Part shown: one piece after another, positions 1 through 8,401 of the stretch
How the letters are laid out: each line of letters begins with the position of its first letter
Position numbering within the stretch: position 1 is the stretch's first letter
Assembly (NCBI RefSeq): GCF_003402535.2
Contig: NZ_AP025170.1
Coordinates: forward strand, 372,001-436,000
Origin: Cupriavidus sp. P-10
GTDB taxonomy: Bacteria; Pseudomonadota; Gammaproteobacteria; Burkholderiales; Burkholderiaceae
Length of the DNA: 64,000 nt
Direction: 5' to 3'
Made by a program: the position numbers and the translations under genes
The notes under the pieces: model-generated
What the model was told of the DNA's origin: nothing
Databases searched by the model: none
The model's input: only the letters and a program-made list of their open reading frames with translations

Positions 1-641
1 CGTTGCAGTACTGGCAGACGCTGCACAGCGACGCCGGCGCGCAGTTCGACATGGAATACGTCTTCGACGCGAGCCAGGTCGAGCCGCACGTGACCTGGGG
101 TACCAGCCCCGACCAGGTGCTGCCGGTGTCGGGCCAGGTCCCGTTCCCTGAAGACCAGATCGACGAGGCGGAGCAGCGCGCGGTCGAGCGCGCGCTGGCC
201 TACACGCACCTGCAGCCGGGCGCGACGCTTGCCGGCACGCCGATCCAGCACGTCTTCATCGGCTCATGCACCAATGGCCGCATCGAAGACCTGCGCGCGG
301 TCGTGAGCGTGGTGCGCGGCAAGCGCGTCGCCGCGGGCGTGCGTGCCATGGTCGTGCCGGGATCGGGCGCGGTGAAGGCGCAGGCCGAGCGCGAAGGGCT
401 GGCCGACATCCTCACCGCCGCGGGATTCGAATGGCGCCAGCCCGGCTGCTCGATGTGCCTGGCCATGAACGACGACGTGCTCGCCGACGGCGTGCGCTGC
501 GCCTCCACCACCAACCGCAATTTCGAAGGCCGGCAGGGACGCGGTGCCATCACCCACCTGATGAGCCCGGCCATGGCGGCCGCGGCGGCCATTACCGGCG
601 CGATCACCGACGTCCGCAAGCTGGAGCTGTCCCATGCCTGA
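1..641 (+). CDS. leuC: LeuC-type (3-isopropylmalate) dehydratase large subunit, C-terminal part
   Basis: The gene is cut by the window start; reading begins in frame 3 and about 212 residues of a usual ~467 remain. The Fe-S ligands are visible as GSCTNG and the CSMC pair in [13 protein letters not shown], followed by the family stretch [11 protein letters not shown]. With LeuD this enzyme isomerises 2- to 3-isopropylmalate in leucine synthesis using a [4Fe-4S] cluster. Its stop overlaps the leuD start by 8 bp, so translation is probably coupled. No leuB follows, and the next genes are porin and solute-receptor genes. This may therefore be a second LeuC copy acting on another hydroxy-acid; that part is inference. 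Confidence 0.93.
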   Translation, partial: LQYWQTLHSDAGAQFDMEYVFDASQVEPHVTWGTSPDQVLPVSGQVPFPEDQIDEAEQRAVERALAYTHLQPGATLAGTPIQHVFIGSCTNGRIEDLRAVVSVVRGKRVAAGVRAMVVPGSGAVKAQAEREGLADILTAAGFEWRQPGCSMCLAMNDDVLADGVRCASTTNRNFEGRQGRGAITHLMSPAMAAAAAITGAITDVRKLELSHA

Positions 642-1278
642 ACTTTCCTGCCTCACCGGCAAAGCCGCCGCGATCCGTTTCGAGAACCTCGACACCGACC
701 AGATCATTCCCAAGCAGTTCCTGCGCGGTATCGACAAGTCCGGGCTCGCCGAAGGCATTCTCTATGACCACCGCTTCGACGCCACCGGCGCGCGGCGCCC
801 GGAATTCGTGCTGAACCGGCCGGAGTACGCCGGCACCAGCATCCTGGTCGGCGGCGCCAATTTCGGCTGCGGCTCCAGCCGCGAGCATGCCGTATGGGGC
901 CTGCAGCAGTTCGGCATCCGCGCCGTGATCGCGCCCAGCTTCGGCGAGATCTTCTACTCGAATGCGATGAACAACCGGCTGCTGCTGGTGATGCTGCCGC
1001 GCGAGGTGATCGAGCGGCTGATGAACGCCGTCGATGCCGACAGCGCCAACGCCATCCACATCGATGTCGAGGCCATGCAGGTGCGCACGCCGGTGGGCGA
1101 CTTTCCGTTCGAGCTGTCGGCACGGCATCGCCGGATGTTCCTGGAGGGGCTCGACATGATCGGCCTGTCGCTGACGCAGCGCGACGAGATCGAGCAGTTT
1201 GCGCGGCGCTACTGGGACGCGTTCCCGTGGGCCAAGGATGTGGCCCGGCGCACGCGCGAGCGCCTGGGAACAACCTGA
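634..1278 (+). CDS. leuD: LeuD-type dehydratase small subunit
   Basis: A complete 214-residue protein, the normal LeuD length. It shows the swivel-domain signatures [13 protein letters not shown] near the N-terminus, [14 protein letters not shown] near residue 80, and [17 protein letters not shown]. It forms the heterodimer with the upstream LeuC, whose stop it overlaps by 8 bp. Known leucine operons of this group usually continue into leuB and asd; here a porin and a Bug receptor follow. The physiological substrate may therefore be isopropylmalate or a related C4-C5 hydroxy-acid such as a citraconate or methylmalate type. Family assignment is firm; substrate is not. Confidence 0.93.
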   Translation: MPELSCLTGKAAAIRFENLDTDQIIPKQFLRGIDKSGLAEGILYDHRFDATGARRPEFVLNRPEYAGTSILVGGANFGCGSSREHAVWGLQQFGIRAVIAPSFGEIFYSNAMNNRLLLVMLPREVIERLMNAVDADSANAIHIDVEAMQVRTPVGDFPFELSARHRRMFLEGLDMIGLSLTQRDEIEQFARRYWDAFPWAKDVARRTRERLGTT

Positions 1279-1317
1279 GCGCTTGCAGATGCCGCGCCAT
1301 CCCCGACGCGGCAAAAA

Positions 1318-1335
1318 CCGCATGACGTCATGCGG
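1318..1335. promoter_or_regulatory. Perfect 18-bp palindrome upstream of the porin
   Basis: CCGCATGACGTCATGCGG is an exact inverted repeat with no spacer, lying 40 bp after the leuD stop and about 80 bp before the porin start. A run of five A precedes it. It is the right size for a dimeric regulator operator. A terminator role is unlikely because no T-run follows and a hairpin would have no loop. Confidence 0.5.
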
Positions 1336-1415
1336 ACACATTCGTATGCGGATGGTTGTCCGCGCCTCTATATTTTGCGTCCTAACTTTGTATGCAAAAT
1401 GGAGGTCGACGTCAG

Positions 1416-2534
1416 ATGGTCCGTCAGGGAGTCCGAACAACGAGGCGCGGTCGCGCCATCCCGCGGGGGCGTGCCGGCGGGCTCGCTGGCGCATTTGCCG
1501 GCGCATTGGCTGGCGCATTTGCCGGCGTTGTTGCCGTCAGCGTATCCACGCCTGCACAGGCCCAGTCGGTCACGCTGTATGGCCTGCTCGACACCATGGT
1601 CCGGTACTCGGACAACAACCGCGGCGACCAGCGCCTGGCGGAGTTGAGCGAGGGCTATTTCAGCGGCTCGCGCTGGGGCGTGCGCGGCACGGAGGCGCTC
1701 GGCGGTGGCTGGTCCGCGCTGTTCAACCTGGAAAGCGGCTTCGACCTGGCCACCGGCATGTCGCTGCAGGGCACCGCGACCACCAACTACGGGCAGGTCG
1801 GCACGCAGGGCAACGGCCGGCTGTTCGGGCGCCAATCGTATGCCGGCCTGCAGCATGAGACGCTCGGCACGCTGACCTTCGGCCGCCAGTTCACCACGGC
1901 CTATGACGCCACCTTCCGCTTCCAGCCGTACGGCCATCCGAACCTCGATGCCGTCGCCATCCTCAACGGCTATACCGGGCCGCGCCAGGACAACATGGTC
2001 AAGTACGCCGGCAAGTGGGGCGCGCTGTCGGCGGCGGGGCACTACACCTTCGGCGAAGTGCCGGGGGATATCCCGGCCAACAGCAGCCGCGGCCTTTCGC
2101 TGGCATGGACCACTCGCAGCATCGACGTCGGTGTGCTCTACCAAAGCACCAACGCCGCCACCACGGAAGAGCGCCGCACGATCTGGGGAATCGGCGGCAG
2201 CACGCAGCTGGGCCCGGTCAAGCTCGCGCTCGGCTATCTCGACAACCGCTACCACCTGAGCGCGACGCGCAACCACGTACTGACCGGCGGCGCCACCGTG
2301 CAGGCAACCGCGGCGCTGGCGCTGTCGCTTGCGGCGGGCTACGACCGGCAGGCGGCTGCCAGCGGCCATCGGCTGATGCTGACCGGCGTGGCCGATTACG
2401 CCTTGTCCCGGCGCACCAGCGTCTATGCCGAGTTCGACTTCAACCGTGTCAGCGGCGCCTACGCGCTGCCGGCGTTCATGGGCGTATATGGCAACAAGTT
2501 CGGCGGCGGCGTGGGCCTGCGCCACCGGTTGTGA
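1416..2534 (+). CDS. Outer-membrane porin, Burkholderia/Neisseria general porin type
   Basis: A 372-residue precursor of a trimeric beta-barrel porin. The mature start QSVTLYGLLDTMVRYSDNN is the standard beginning of this family, and the C-terminus closes as a beta-strand with GVGLRHRL. The ATG at 1416 is chosen because GGAGG sits at 1401-1405 with ten bases between; an in-frame ATG at 1392 overlaps that site. The signal peptide is unusual: its hydrophobic core is a duplicated GALAGAFAG-like stretch encoded by a 24-bp tandem repeat, and the n-region is long and arginine-rich. The next gene encodes a periplasmic receptor, suggesting shared uptake of an organic acid. Confidence 0.9.
   Translation: MVRQGVRTTRRGRAIPRGRAGGLAGAFAGALAGAFAGVVAVSVSTPAQAQSVTLYGLLDTMVRYSDNNRGDQRLAELSEGYFSGSRWGVRGTEALGGGWSALFNLESGFDLATGMSLQGTATTNYGQVGTQGNGRLFGRQSYAGLQHETLGTLTFGRQFTTAYDATFRFQPYGHPNLDAVAILNGYTGPRQDNMVKYAGKWGALSAAGHYTFGEVPGDIPANSSRGLSLAWTTRSIDVGVLYQSTNAATTEERRTIWGIGGSTQLGPVKLALGYLDNRYHLSATRNHVLTGGATVQATAALALSLAAGYDRQAAASGHRLMLTGVADYALSRRTSVYAEFDFNRVSGAYALPAFMGVYGNKFGGGVGLRHRL
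1486..1527. repeat. 24-bp tandem duplication in the porin signal peptide
   Basis: The 18-base unit CTGGCGCATTTGCCGGCG occurs at 1486-1503 and again at 1510-1527, a period of 24 bp. It encodes repeated LAGAFAGA in the hydrophobic core of the porin signal peptide. The reading frame is kept. Confidence 0.8.
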
Positions 2535-2558
2535 CATCGATGCCGCCGAGGAACTGAC

Positions 2559-3545
2559 ATGATTTCCAGAAGACGATTCCTGGCCGCTTCCGCCGCGCTG
2601 TCGCTGCCATTGCCCTTGCCATTGGCGGCGCGCGCCGACGCCGCGCCGTGGCCACGCCATCCGGTGCGCATGGTGGTGACCTTCCCGCCGGGCGGCGCCA
2701 GCGACATCGTGGCGCGGCTGCTGGCGCCTGCGCTGCAGGAGCGGCTGGGCCAGCCTTTTGTCACCGACAACCGCCCGGGCGCGGGCTCGACCATCGGCGC
2801 GGCCGCCGTCGCCGCGGCGCCGGCGGACGGCTACACGCTGCTGATGTCGAACTCGGCCGCGCTCAGCATCTCGCCGTTCCTGCCCGGCCGGCGTCCGTAC
2901 GACCCGGTTCGCAGCTTCACGCATGTGCATTACATCGGCGCGGTCCCCACCGTGTTCGCGGTGCATCCGTCCGTGCCCGCGCGCACGCTGCCGGAGCTGG
3001 CGGCGTGGATCCGCGCGCAGCGCGATCCGGTGCCATTCGGCAGCGGCGGCGCGGCATCGGTCGCGCATATCGTCGGGGAACTGTTCGGGCAGCAGGCCGG
3101 GCTGCGGCTCACGCACGTGCCATACAAGGGCGCGGGGCCGATGCGCGCCGACCTGCTGGGCGGGCAGCTGCCCTTCGCCGTCGATGCCTTGCCGCAGAAC
3201 CTGCCGTTGATGCAGTCCGGTGCGCTGCGCCTGCTCGCCGTGACCGCGACGCAGCGCGTGCCGCAGGCACCGCAGCTGCCCACCGTGGCCGAAGCCGGGT
3301 TTGCCGGGCTGGTGGCCGAGAATTTTGTCGGCGTCTCGGCGCCGGCCAACCTGTCCGGAGACATCGTGAACCGCTTGCACCATCACCTGAATGAAATCCT
3401 GCAGCAACCCGCTGTGCGCACCCGCCTCGAAGCCCAGGGCTTCGTGCTGGCACAGCGCCGGCCCGACGAATTCGCCGCGTATGTGCGCCAGCAGGCGCAG
3501 GCCTGGGGCCCGGTGGTGGCCGCGACCGGAGCGAGCCTGTCATGA
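2559..3545 (+). CDS. Bug-family (TctC) tripartite tricarboxylate transporter solute receptor
   Basis: A 328-residue periplasmic binding protein. The N-terminus has SRRRFLAA and a hydrophobic stretch ending in ARADA, a Tat-like signal. The mature part shows the Bug hallmarks FPPGGASDIVARLL, DNRPGAGSTIGA and LTHVPYKGAGPMRADLLGG. Bug proteins bind carboxylates and related small molecules, often without a cognate TctAB permease nearby; none is seen here. GAGGA at 2548-2552 sits six bases before the ATG. Its stop overlaps the next start as ATGA, so the two products are probably made together. The ligand is unknown. Confidence 0.92.
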   Translation: MISRRRFLAASAALSLPLPLPLAARADAAPWPRHPVRMVVTFPPGGASDIVARLLAPALQERLGQPFVTDNRPGAGSTIGAAAVAAAPADGYTLLMSNSAALSISPFLPGRRPYDPVRSFTHVHYIGAVPTVFAVHPSVPARTLPELAAWIRAQRDPVPFGSGGAASVAHIVGELFGQQAGLRLTHVPYKGAGPMRADLLGGQLPFAVDALPQNLPLMQSGALRLLAVTATQRVPQAPQLPTVAEAGFAGLVAENFVGVSAPANLSGDIVNRLHHHLNEILQQPAVRTRLEAQGFVLAQRRPDEFAAYVRQQAQAWGPVVAATGASLS

Positions 3546-4474
3546 GCGCGCGCATCCAGTTCGTATTGTTCGGGCCGCAAGGGCGCGGCAGCTTCAATGA
3601 AGCCGGACATGCCGGCGCCTTGCGCGCCCGCGCGGCGGGGCACGACGTAGGGATCGCATGGATCGAAGACCCGTCGCCGCAGGCGCGCACGCAGGCGCTG
3701 CTGGCGCTGTGCGACACGCGGCCGGACCTGATCGTCGCGCACGGCGGCCAGGGTGACGTGCCGGTTGCCGCCGCGGCGGCGCGCTATCCGGCGCAACGCT
3801 TCGTCATCACGCAGGGCAGCGCGCTGTCGGCCAATATCGCCAGCTACGAGGTGCTGCAGGAACAGTCCGCATTCCTGGCGGGTGTGCTCGCCGCGCTCGC
3901 TTCGCAAACGGGCGTGGTCGCGCACCTGTCCGGCGAGAAGGTGCGGCCGGGCCTGAAAGGCCGTGCCGCCTTCGTCCACGGCGTGCGCAGCGCAGTGCCC
4001 GGGCTGCCGGTGCTGACCACGTTCTGTGGATACCAGCACGATCCCGCGCTCGCGGCTGCCACCGTCGAGGCCCAGGCGCGCGCCGGTGCCGACATCTTGT
4101 TCGCGATGATCGACGGCGGCCGCGACGGCGCCATCGCGGCGTGCCGCGCCACCGGCGTGCGCCAGATCGGCAATGTGCTCGACTGGACCGCGCGTCATCC
4201 CGACGTGTTCATCGCCTCGGCCATCGCCGACAGCGGGCTGTGCGTGGAACGGGCGATCGACGACTATGTCCGCGGGCAGGTGGCGTGGGGGACGGTGCGC
4301 AGCTTCGGGCTTGAAGTTCCCGAAGCAGTCCGTCTCGCGCTGGGGCCGGGAGTCGGCCACGACGTGCGCGCGGCGCTCGCTCAGTGGAGCCAGCGGCTGC
4401 TCGACGGCAGTGTGATGTTGCCGGAAGCGGTGGCGGTGCAGGAGTTCGACATCGACAGCGCGCCGGATCATTAG
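3542..4474 (+). CDS. BMP/Med-family binding protein without signal peptide
   Basis: A 310-residue protein resembling the basic membrane protein (BMP, PF02608) ligand-binding fold. Visible are SFNEAGHAGALRA near residue 20, the VAHGGQGD segment, SYEVLQEQSAFLAGVLAAL near residue 105, and FAMIDGGRDGAIAACRATG. Classical members are lipoproteins that bind nucleosides for ABC import. This one starts directly with a beta-strand (ARIQFVLFG), has no signal peptide or lipobox, and is coupled to the upstream Bug receptor by an ATGA overlap. It may act in the cytoplasm as a ligand sensor or enzyme-like protein. That role is inference; the fold assignment is fairly secure. Confidence 0.8.
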   Translation: MSARIQFVLFGPQGRGSFNEAGHAGALRARAAGHDVGIAWIEDPSPQARTQALLALCDTRPDLIVAHGGQGDVPVAAAAARYPAQRFVITQGSALSANIASYEVLQEQSAFLAGVLAALASQTGVVAHLSGEKVRPGLKGRAAFVHGVRSAVPGLPVLTTFCGYQHDPALAAATVEAQARAGADILFAMIDGGRDGAIAACRATGVRQIGNVLDWTARHPDVFIASAIADSGLCVERAIDDYVRGQVAWGTVRSFGLEVPEAVRLALGPGVGHDVRAALAQWSQRLLDGSVMLPEAVAVQEFDIDSAPDH

Positions 4475-4599
4475 CGTGTTTCGGTAAAGCCTGATGCTTC
4501 GGAAATCGGGCGAACCGAAGTTCATGCGCCCGCGGCCGCGCGTCGCTATGCTTGGCATATTTCCGCAAGCCGCAACGGCATGCAGCCCCGGACAATGCC

Positions 4600-6087
4600 A
4601 TGACGACGAACGACGACAGCGCAGTCCCCGCACCGCCCGACGCGGGCCACCCCGCCAACCCGCGCCTGCTGGCCGCGATGAGCCACGAGATCCGCACGCC
4701 GCTGTACGGCATGCTCGGCACGCTGGAACTGCTGTCGTTGACCGAGCTGAGCGCGGCGCAGCGCCAGCAGGTTGCGACCATCACCGCATCCTCGCGCGTG
4801 CTGCTGCAACTGCTCGATGACCTGCTCGACTTTTCGCGCATCGACGCTGGCCAGCTGCGCCTGGACGCTGTGCCATTCGATCCGGTGGCGTTGGCAGAGA
4901 CGGTGGCGCGCGCACAGGAGCCGCTGGCCATGCGCAAGGGCGTGGCGCTGGACTGCGACCTGCAGCCGGGCGTGCCGTGGCTGCTGGGCGATCCGCTGCG
5001 CGTGCGGCAGGTGCTCGCCAACTTGTTGCGCAATGCGATCAAGTTCACCGCGCACGGGCGCGTCACGCTGCGCATGTGGCACGAACCGCAGCCCTCGCCG
5101 CTCCCGGTCAGGCTGATGCTGGAAGTGGCCGACACCGGCCCAGGCATCGATGGCGCGCTGCTTGCGCACCTGTTCGAGCCCTTCACGCAAGGCGATACCG
5201 CAGGCGCGGACCGGCACGGCGGCGCCGGGCTCGGCCTGGCGATCTGCAGGCACCTGGCCAGGCTGATGGGCGGCGACATCACTGTGGACAGCACGCCGGG
5301 CCAGGGCAGCCGGTTTCTCGTGGCACTACAGTTGCAGGCCACCGCCGCACGGTCAGCGAGCGGCGCCGCCTGCCCCGACACGGCGCAGGCCATGCCTGCG
5401 CTGCCGCATCTCGGGCTGCGCGTGCTGGTGGTGGAAGACCATCCGTACAACCGGCAACTGCTGCGTGGCCAGCTGGAGCGGCTTGGCTGCACGGTGCAGC
5501 TGGCGAGCGACGGCGCGCAGGGGCTGGCGGCCTGTGCGGCAGGGGCCTTCGACGTCGTGCTGACCGATGTGCAGATGCCGGTCATGGACGGCTACGCGCT
5601 CAGCCGCCAGTTGCGCGCGACAGGCAATCCGGTGCGCATCGTCGCGCTGACCGCCAACGCCGGCGATGGCGAAGCCGGCCGCTGCCACGCGGCGGGCATG
5701 GACCGCTGCCTCGTCAAGCCGGTGCTGTTGCCAGAGCTGGCCGCGTGCCTGCAGGCACTGGTGCCGGCGCACGGGGAGATGTCGCCAGGCGCCGGCGACG
5801 ACGCTGAAGCCAATGCGGCGCTGCTGGCGCAGAGCGTGCGTGCCGACCTCGATGCCTTGCTTGCCGCTGCCGCCAGCGGCGACCTGGGCGCGGTGCAGAC
5901 GCACGCGCACCGCATGCGCGGCGCGCTGGCGCACATCGATGCCGCGCGCGACGCGGCGCAGCTTTGCCAGGAGCTGGAGGCCGGCGCCGCGTGGGCCGTG
6001 CAGGCGGCGCAGGACCGCGTTGGCGACCTCCGCCTGTCCCTCGACGCCAGTTTTCCGGGCCACCACCAGCCGCGCTTGTCGCCATGA
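4600..6087 (+). CDS. Soluble hybrid histidine kinase (HisKA-HATPase-REC-Hpt)
   Basis: A 495-residue protein with no membrane segment. The order is HisKA with MSHEIRTPLYGML (His29), an HATPase with NLLRNAIKF, DTGPGID and GGAGLGLAI, a receiver with TDVQMPVMDGY (phospho-acceptor Asp323), and a C-terminal Hpt-like part with HRMRG (His437). It can support a full His-Asp-His relay, but no sensor domain precedes the H-box. Input probably comes from a partner protein or from the cytosol. The ATG at 4600 is preferred over an in-frame TTG at 4552 because the extra 16 residues look non-conserved; no clear Shine-Dalgarno is seen. It converges on the diguanylate cyclase gene. Confidence 0.88.
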   Translation: MTTNDDSAVPAPPDAGHPANPRLLAAMSHEIRTPLYGMLGTLELLSLTELSAAQRQQVATITASSRVLLQLLDDLLDFSRIDAGQLRLDAVPFDPVALAETVARAQEPLAMRKGVALDCDLQPGVPWLLGDPLRVRQVLANLLRNAIKFTAHGRVTLRMWHEPQPSPLPVRLMLEVADTGPGIDGALLAHLFEPFTQGDTAGADRHGGAGLGLAICRHLARLMGGDITVDSTPGQGSRFLVALQLQATAARSASGAACPDTAQAMPALPHLGLRVLVVEDHPYNRQLLRGQLERLGCTVQLASDGAQGLAACAAGAFDVVLTDVQMPVMDGYALSRQLRATGNPVRIVALTANAGDGEAGRCHAAGMDRCLVKPVLLPELAACLQALVPAHGEMSPGAGDDAEANAALLAQSVRADLDALLAAAASGDLGAVQTHAHRMRGALAHIDAARDAAQLCQELEAGAAWAVQAAQDRVGDLRLSLDASFPGHHQPRLSP

Positions 6088-6143
6088 TCCGGTCGTCGTC
6101 CGCGGCATGGCAATCATCGAGGGAATCTGCCTGTAGCCCTGTC

Positions 6144-7325
6144 TCAGACGAGGGCGCCGAGCGCCTGCAAGGCTTCGTCCCGCTCCCAGGCGACGCAGTT
6201 GCGGCCGCGGTTCTTGGCCGCGTAGAGCACGTGGTCGGCGCGCATCAGCAGCGCATCCAGGTCCTCGCCGGGCCGCAGCGTCGCCACGCCAAAGCTGGCG
6301 GTCACGCGGTGCACGCCGGGTAATACCGTCATCGGCGTGTGTTCGAGCGTGTGGCGCAGGCGCTCGGCCAGTTGCAGCGCGGCGTCGGGCGCGGTATCCG
6401 GCAACAGCACGACGAACTCCTCGCCGCCCAGCCGCGCCGCGATGTCGCGCCGGCGGATGCCGCCGGCGATGATCTGGCCGAACTGCGCCAGCACCGCGTC
6501 GCCGGCGCTGTGGCCGTAGTTGTCGTTGATGAACTTGAAGTGGTCGAGGTCGCACAGCAGCAGGCTGAGCGGCTGCCCGGGAGGTGGCGGGATCTGGTAC
6601 ATGGCCAGCGCGGCCAGGCCGCGGCGGGTATGCAGCAGCGTGAGCGGATCGGTGTCGCGCTCATGCCGCAGGCCGACGATGATGTCCTGCACCGCCGCGG
6701 CCAGCAGCGCCAGGGCCAGCGCCATCAGCATCAGTGCCAGCGTGGCCTGCAGCCACAGCCAATAGGCCGAGCGGGTGAAGCTGGCCGGATCGTACGATGC
6801 CGCCGGCACGACGGTCAGCACGGTGCGCGGCAGGAAATGCAGCGCGAACAGCAGGTAGGTCCAGAACAGCATGCGGTCCGCCAGGCGCCCCGTGCGCAGT
6901 CGGGCCAGCGCCGGCATGCCCAGCAGCAGGATCATGGCGATGCCGATGTTCAGGATGTAGATGCGTGCCACCAGCCGCGGCTGCACCAGGTCGAACCACG
7001 CGATGGCGCCGAGCAGCGCGAGCGGCAACGCCACCTGCACACAGGTATCGACCCGTGCGCCGATGCGCGCCAGCATGCCGCGCAGCAGCAGCACGCCGCT
7101 GCCCAGGTACAGCAGGCCGGTCACCGTGGCCTGTCCGCCCCCGTCACGCGGCGGCCACACGATCTGCACGCTGATAGCGATCGCATACATGCAGTACGCG
7201 GCCGCCGGCAGCAACAGGTAGTGCCGGGTGCGCTCATAGCGCCAGGCCGTGACGAAGCACAGCGAGAATGCGATGGCGATGGCGGGATTGACCAGTGCCA
7301 GTAGTCGACCAGCGTCTTGCAACAC
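6144..7325 (-). CDS. Membrane-bound diguanylate cyclase (GGDEF)
   Basis: A 393-residue protein with an N-terminal half of about six hydrophobic segments and a C-terminal GGDEF domain. LLCDLDHFKFINDNYGH begins the cyclase fold. The active-site motif is GGEEF near residue 300, and RRRD lies five residues upstream, which is the product-inhibition I-site. It should make cyclic di-GMP from two GTP and be feedback-inhibited. A GTG start at 7325 is chosen because AGGGGA sits five bases upstream on the coding strand; a TTG up to 7391 would add 22 residues without membrane or domain features. The signal sensed is unknown. Confidence 0.9.
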   Translation of the reverse strand: MLQDAGRLLALVNPAIAIAFSLCFVTAWRYERTRHYLLLPAAAYCMYAIAISVQIVWPPRDGGGQATVTGLLYLGSGVLLLRGMLARIGARVDTCVQVALPLALLGAIAWFDLVQPRLVARIYILNIGIAMILLLGMPALARLRTGRLADRMLFWTYLLFALHFLPRTVLTVVPAASYDPASFTRSAYWLWLQATLALMLMALALALLAAAVQDIIVGLRHERDTDPLTLLHTRRGLAALAMYQIPPPPGQPLSLLLCDLDHFKFINDNYGHSAGDAVLAQFGQIIAGGIRRRDIAARLGGEEFVVLLPDTAPDAALQLAERLRHTLEHTPMTVLPGVHRVTASFGVATLRPGEDLDALLMRADHVLYAAKNRGRNCVAWERDEALQALGALV

Positions 7326-7710
7326 GAGAGTCCCCTGTTCTTGTCGTCCTCTGGCAGGGGTGCTTGCAAGCCGCGGCAAGGGCGCGGACAAGCGGCGGCA
7401 TCAGGCGGCCGGCAGCTCTCGCGACCAGCATCCGGTGACCGAAGGGGCATGGCCAGGGAACATTATGGGGCGCATGCGCCCGGGCAGGCGCGACGCTCGC
7501 CGCGGCCTGCTGAGTGTTTCCGTCAGGTCGCATTCTAGCCAGCACCTGGGCTCGCGGCGCATGGCGGGTGCCGCCGCGCGGCAAACAATTGTGAACGCAA
7601 GGGCGTGGCTGGCGGGCCACGGATGCCACGTTTTCCGCTTTTGTGACTAATCTGGAAGGTGCTGTCCGGATCCTCCGGCAGTTCGGTTTTCCGTACGCAA
7701 GGAGATCACG
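7326..7710. other. Intergenic region between two divergent genes
   Basis: This gap holds the divergent upstream regions of the diguanylate cyclase and the RcnB-like gene. No convincing promoter hexamers, RNA gene or conserved short ORF was seen. A good Shine-Dalgarno (AAGGAGAT at 7699-7706) belongs to the plus-strand gene. Confidence 0.5.
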
Positions 7711-8055
7711 ATGAATACCAAGAAAGCGATGCCGGCACTGCTGCTGGCGGCAAGCGTGCTGGCGGCGCCGTTTGCCATGGCGCAGGGCACCGGCCGGACT
7801 CCCCGGCCGATGACGGAACCCGCGGCGTCAGCGCCGCCACCAGCCCCGCAAAGCTCGCCGTATGTGCAGGTGCAGCAATGGAAAAAAGGCGATCGCCTGC
7901 CGACCGAGTTCAGGGATCGCCAGTATGTGATCGACGATTACAAGCAGTACAACCTGCCGGCGCCGCGCAAGGGCACGCGCTGGGTAGGGGTTGGCGCCGA
8001 GTATTACCTGGTGGCGCCCAATGGCGTGATCCAGCAGGTCGGGTCGGGCTCCTGA
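7711..8055 (+). CDS. RcnB-family periplasmic protein
   Basis: A 114-residue exported protein. The signal peptide ends in FAMAQG. A proline/alanine-rich linker is followed by a compact domain with KKGDRLPTEFRDRQYVIDDY, LPAPRKGTRWVGVGAEYYLV and NGVIQQV, which is the RcnB pattern. E. coli RcnB is a periplasmic factor in nickel/cobalt homeostasis, but many homologs of this small domain have no known metal role and no rcnA exporter is nearby here. AAGGAGAT is well placed before the ATG, and a strong terminator follows, so the gene is probably monocistronic. Confidence 0.78.
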   Translation: MNTKKAMPALLLAASVLAAPFAMAQGTGRTPRPMTEPAASAPPPAPQSSPYVQVQQWKKGDRLPTEFRDRQYVIDDYKQYNLPAPRKGTRWVGVGAEYYLVAPNGVIQQVGSGS

Positions 8056-8100
8056 TCCACACCGTCCGGGGCGCCTCGCCCCGGGCCATGCAGCAAAGCA

Positions 8101-8137
8101 GAGCCGCCGCGCGGGGTGCGCGGCGGCTCCATTTTTT
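8101..8137 (+). terminator. Rho-independent terminator after the RcnB-like gene
   Basis: A perfect 12-bp stem GAGCCGCCGCGC/GCGCGGCGGCTC with a five-base loop is followed by C, A and six T. It ends the RcnB-like transcript about 45 bp after its stop. Confidence 0.92.
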
Positions 8138-8152
8138 GTGCAGCGCTCCGTG

Positions 8153-8401
8153 TCACATGCCGAGTATCTTCTTGGCCTCCAGCAGCGACTTCATCGATTC
8201 GTCATGCTTGCCGGCCTTGTGGTAGGCCTCGCCGTCGGCACGCAGCTTGGTCACCTTGGCGGCATTTTCGGGCGACAGCGCCGGCTTGGTGGAGAGCTTG
8301 GCGTCGATGGCCTTCATCTCGTTGGGACAGTTGTGGGCGAGCGCCAGGCCGCTGGCGCCGCACAACACCAGCGCCGCGAGGATCGGGATGGATTTACGCA
8401 C
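8153..8401 (-). CDS. Small exported protein of unknown function
   Basis: An 82-residue precursor. A GTG start at 8401 is chosen because GGAGG lies six bases upstream; the longer frame to 8569 has no signal-like beginning. The signal peptide RKSIPILAALVLCGASGLALA is followed by HNCPNEMKAIDAKL and a helical lysine/alanine-rich region ending KSLLEAKKILGM. The mature part (about 58 residues) looks like a single helical hairpin. It resembles small periplasmic proteins of Burkholderiaceae, but no function is recognised. Transcription converges on the strong terminator of the preceding gene. Confidence 0.75.
   Translation of the reverse strand: MRKSIPILAALVLCGASGLALAHNCPNEMKAIDAKLSTKPALSPENAAKVTKLRADGEAYHKAGKHDESMKSLLEAKKILGM

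Noticed and set aside
1298..1317. Small stem GCCGCG/CGCGGC before a run of A
   Set aside because: A terminator on the plus strand would need T after the stem; no minus-strand gene ends here to use it in the other direction.
1368..3407. A 679-codon minus-strand frame over the porin and Bug genes
   Set aside because: Shadow frame; the plus-strand proteins carry signal peptides and family motifs.
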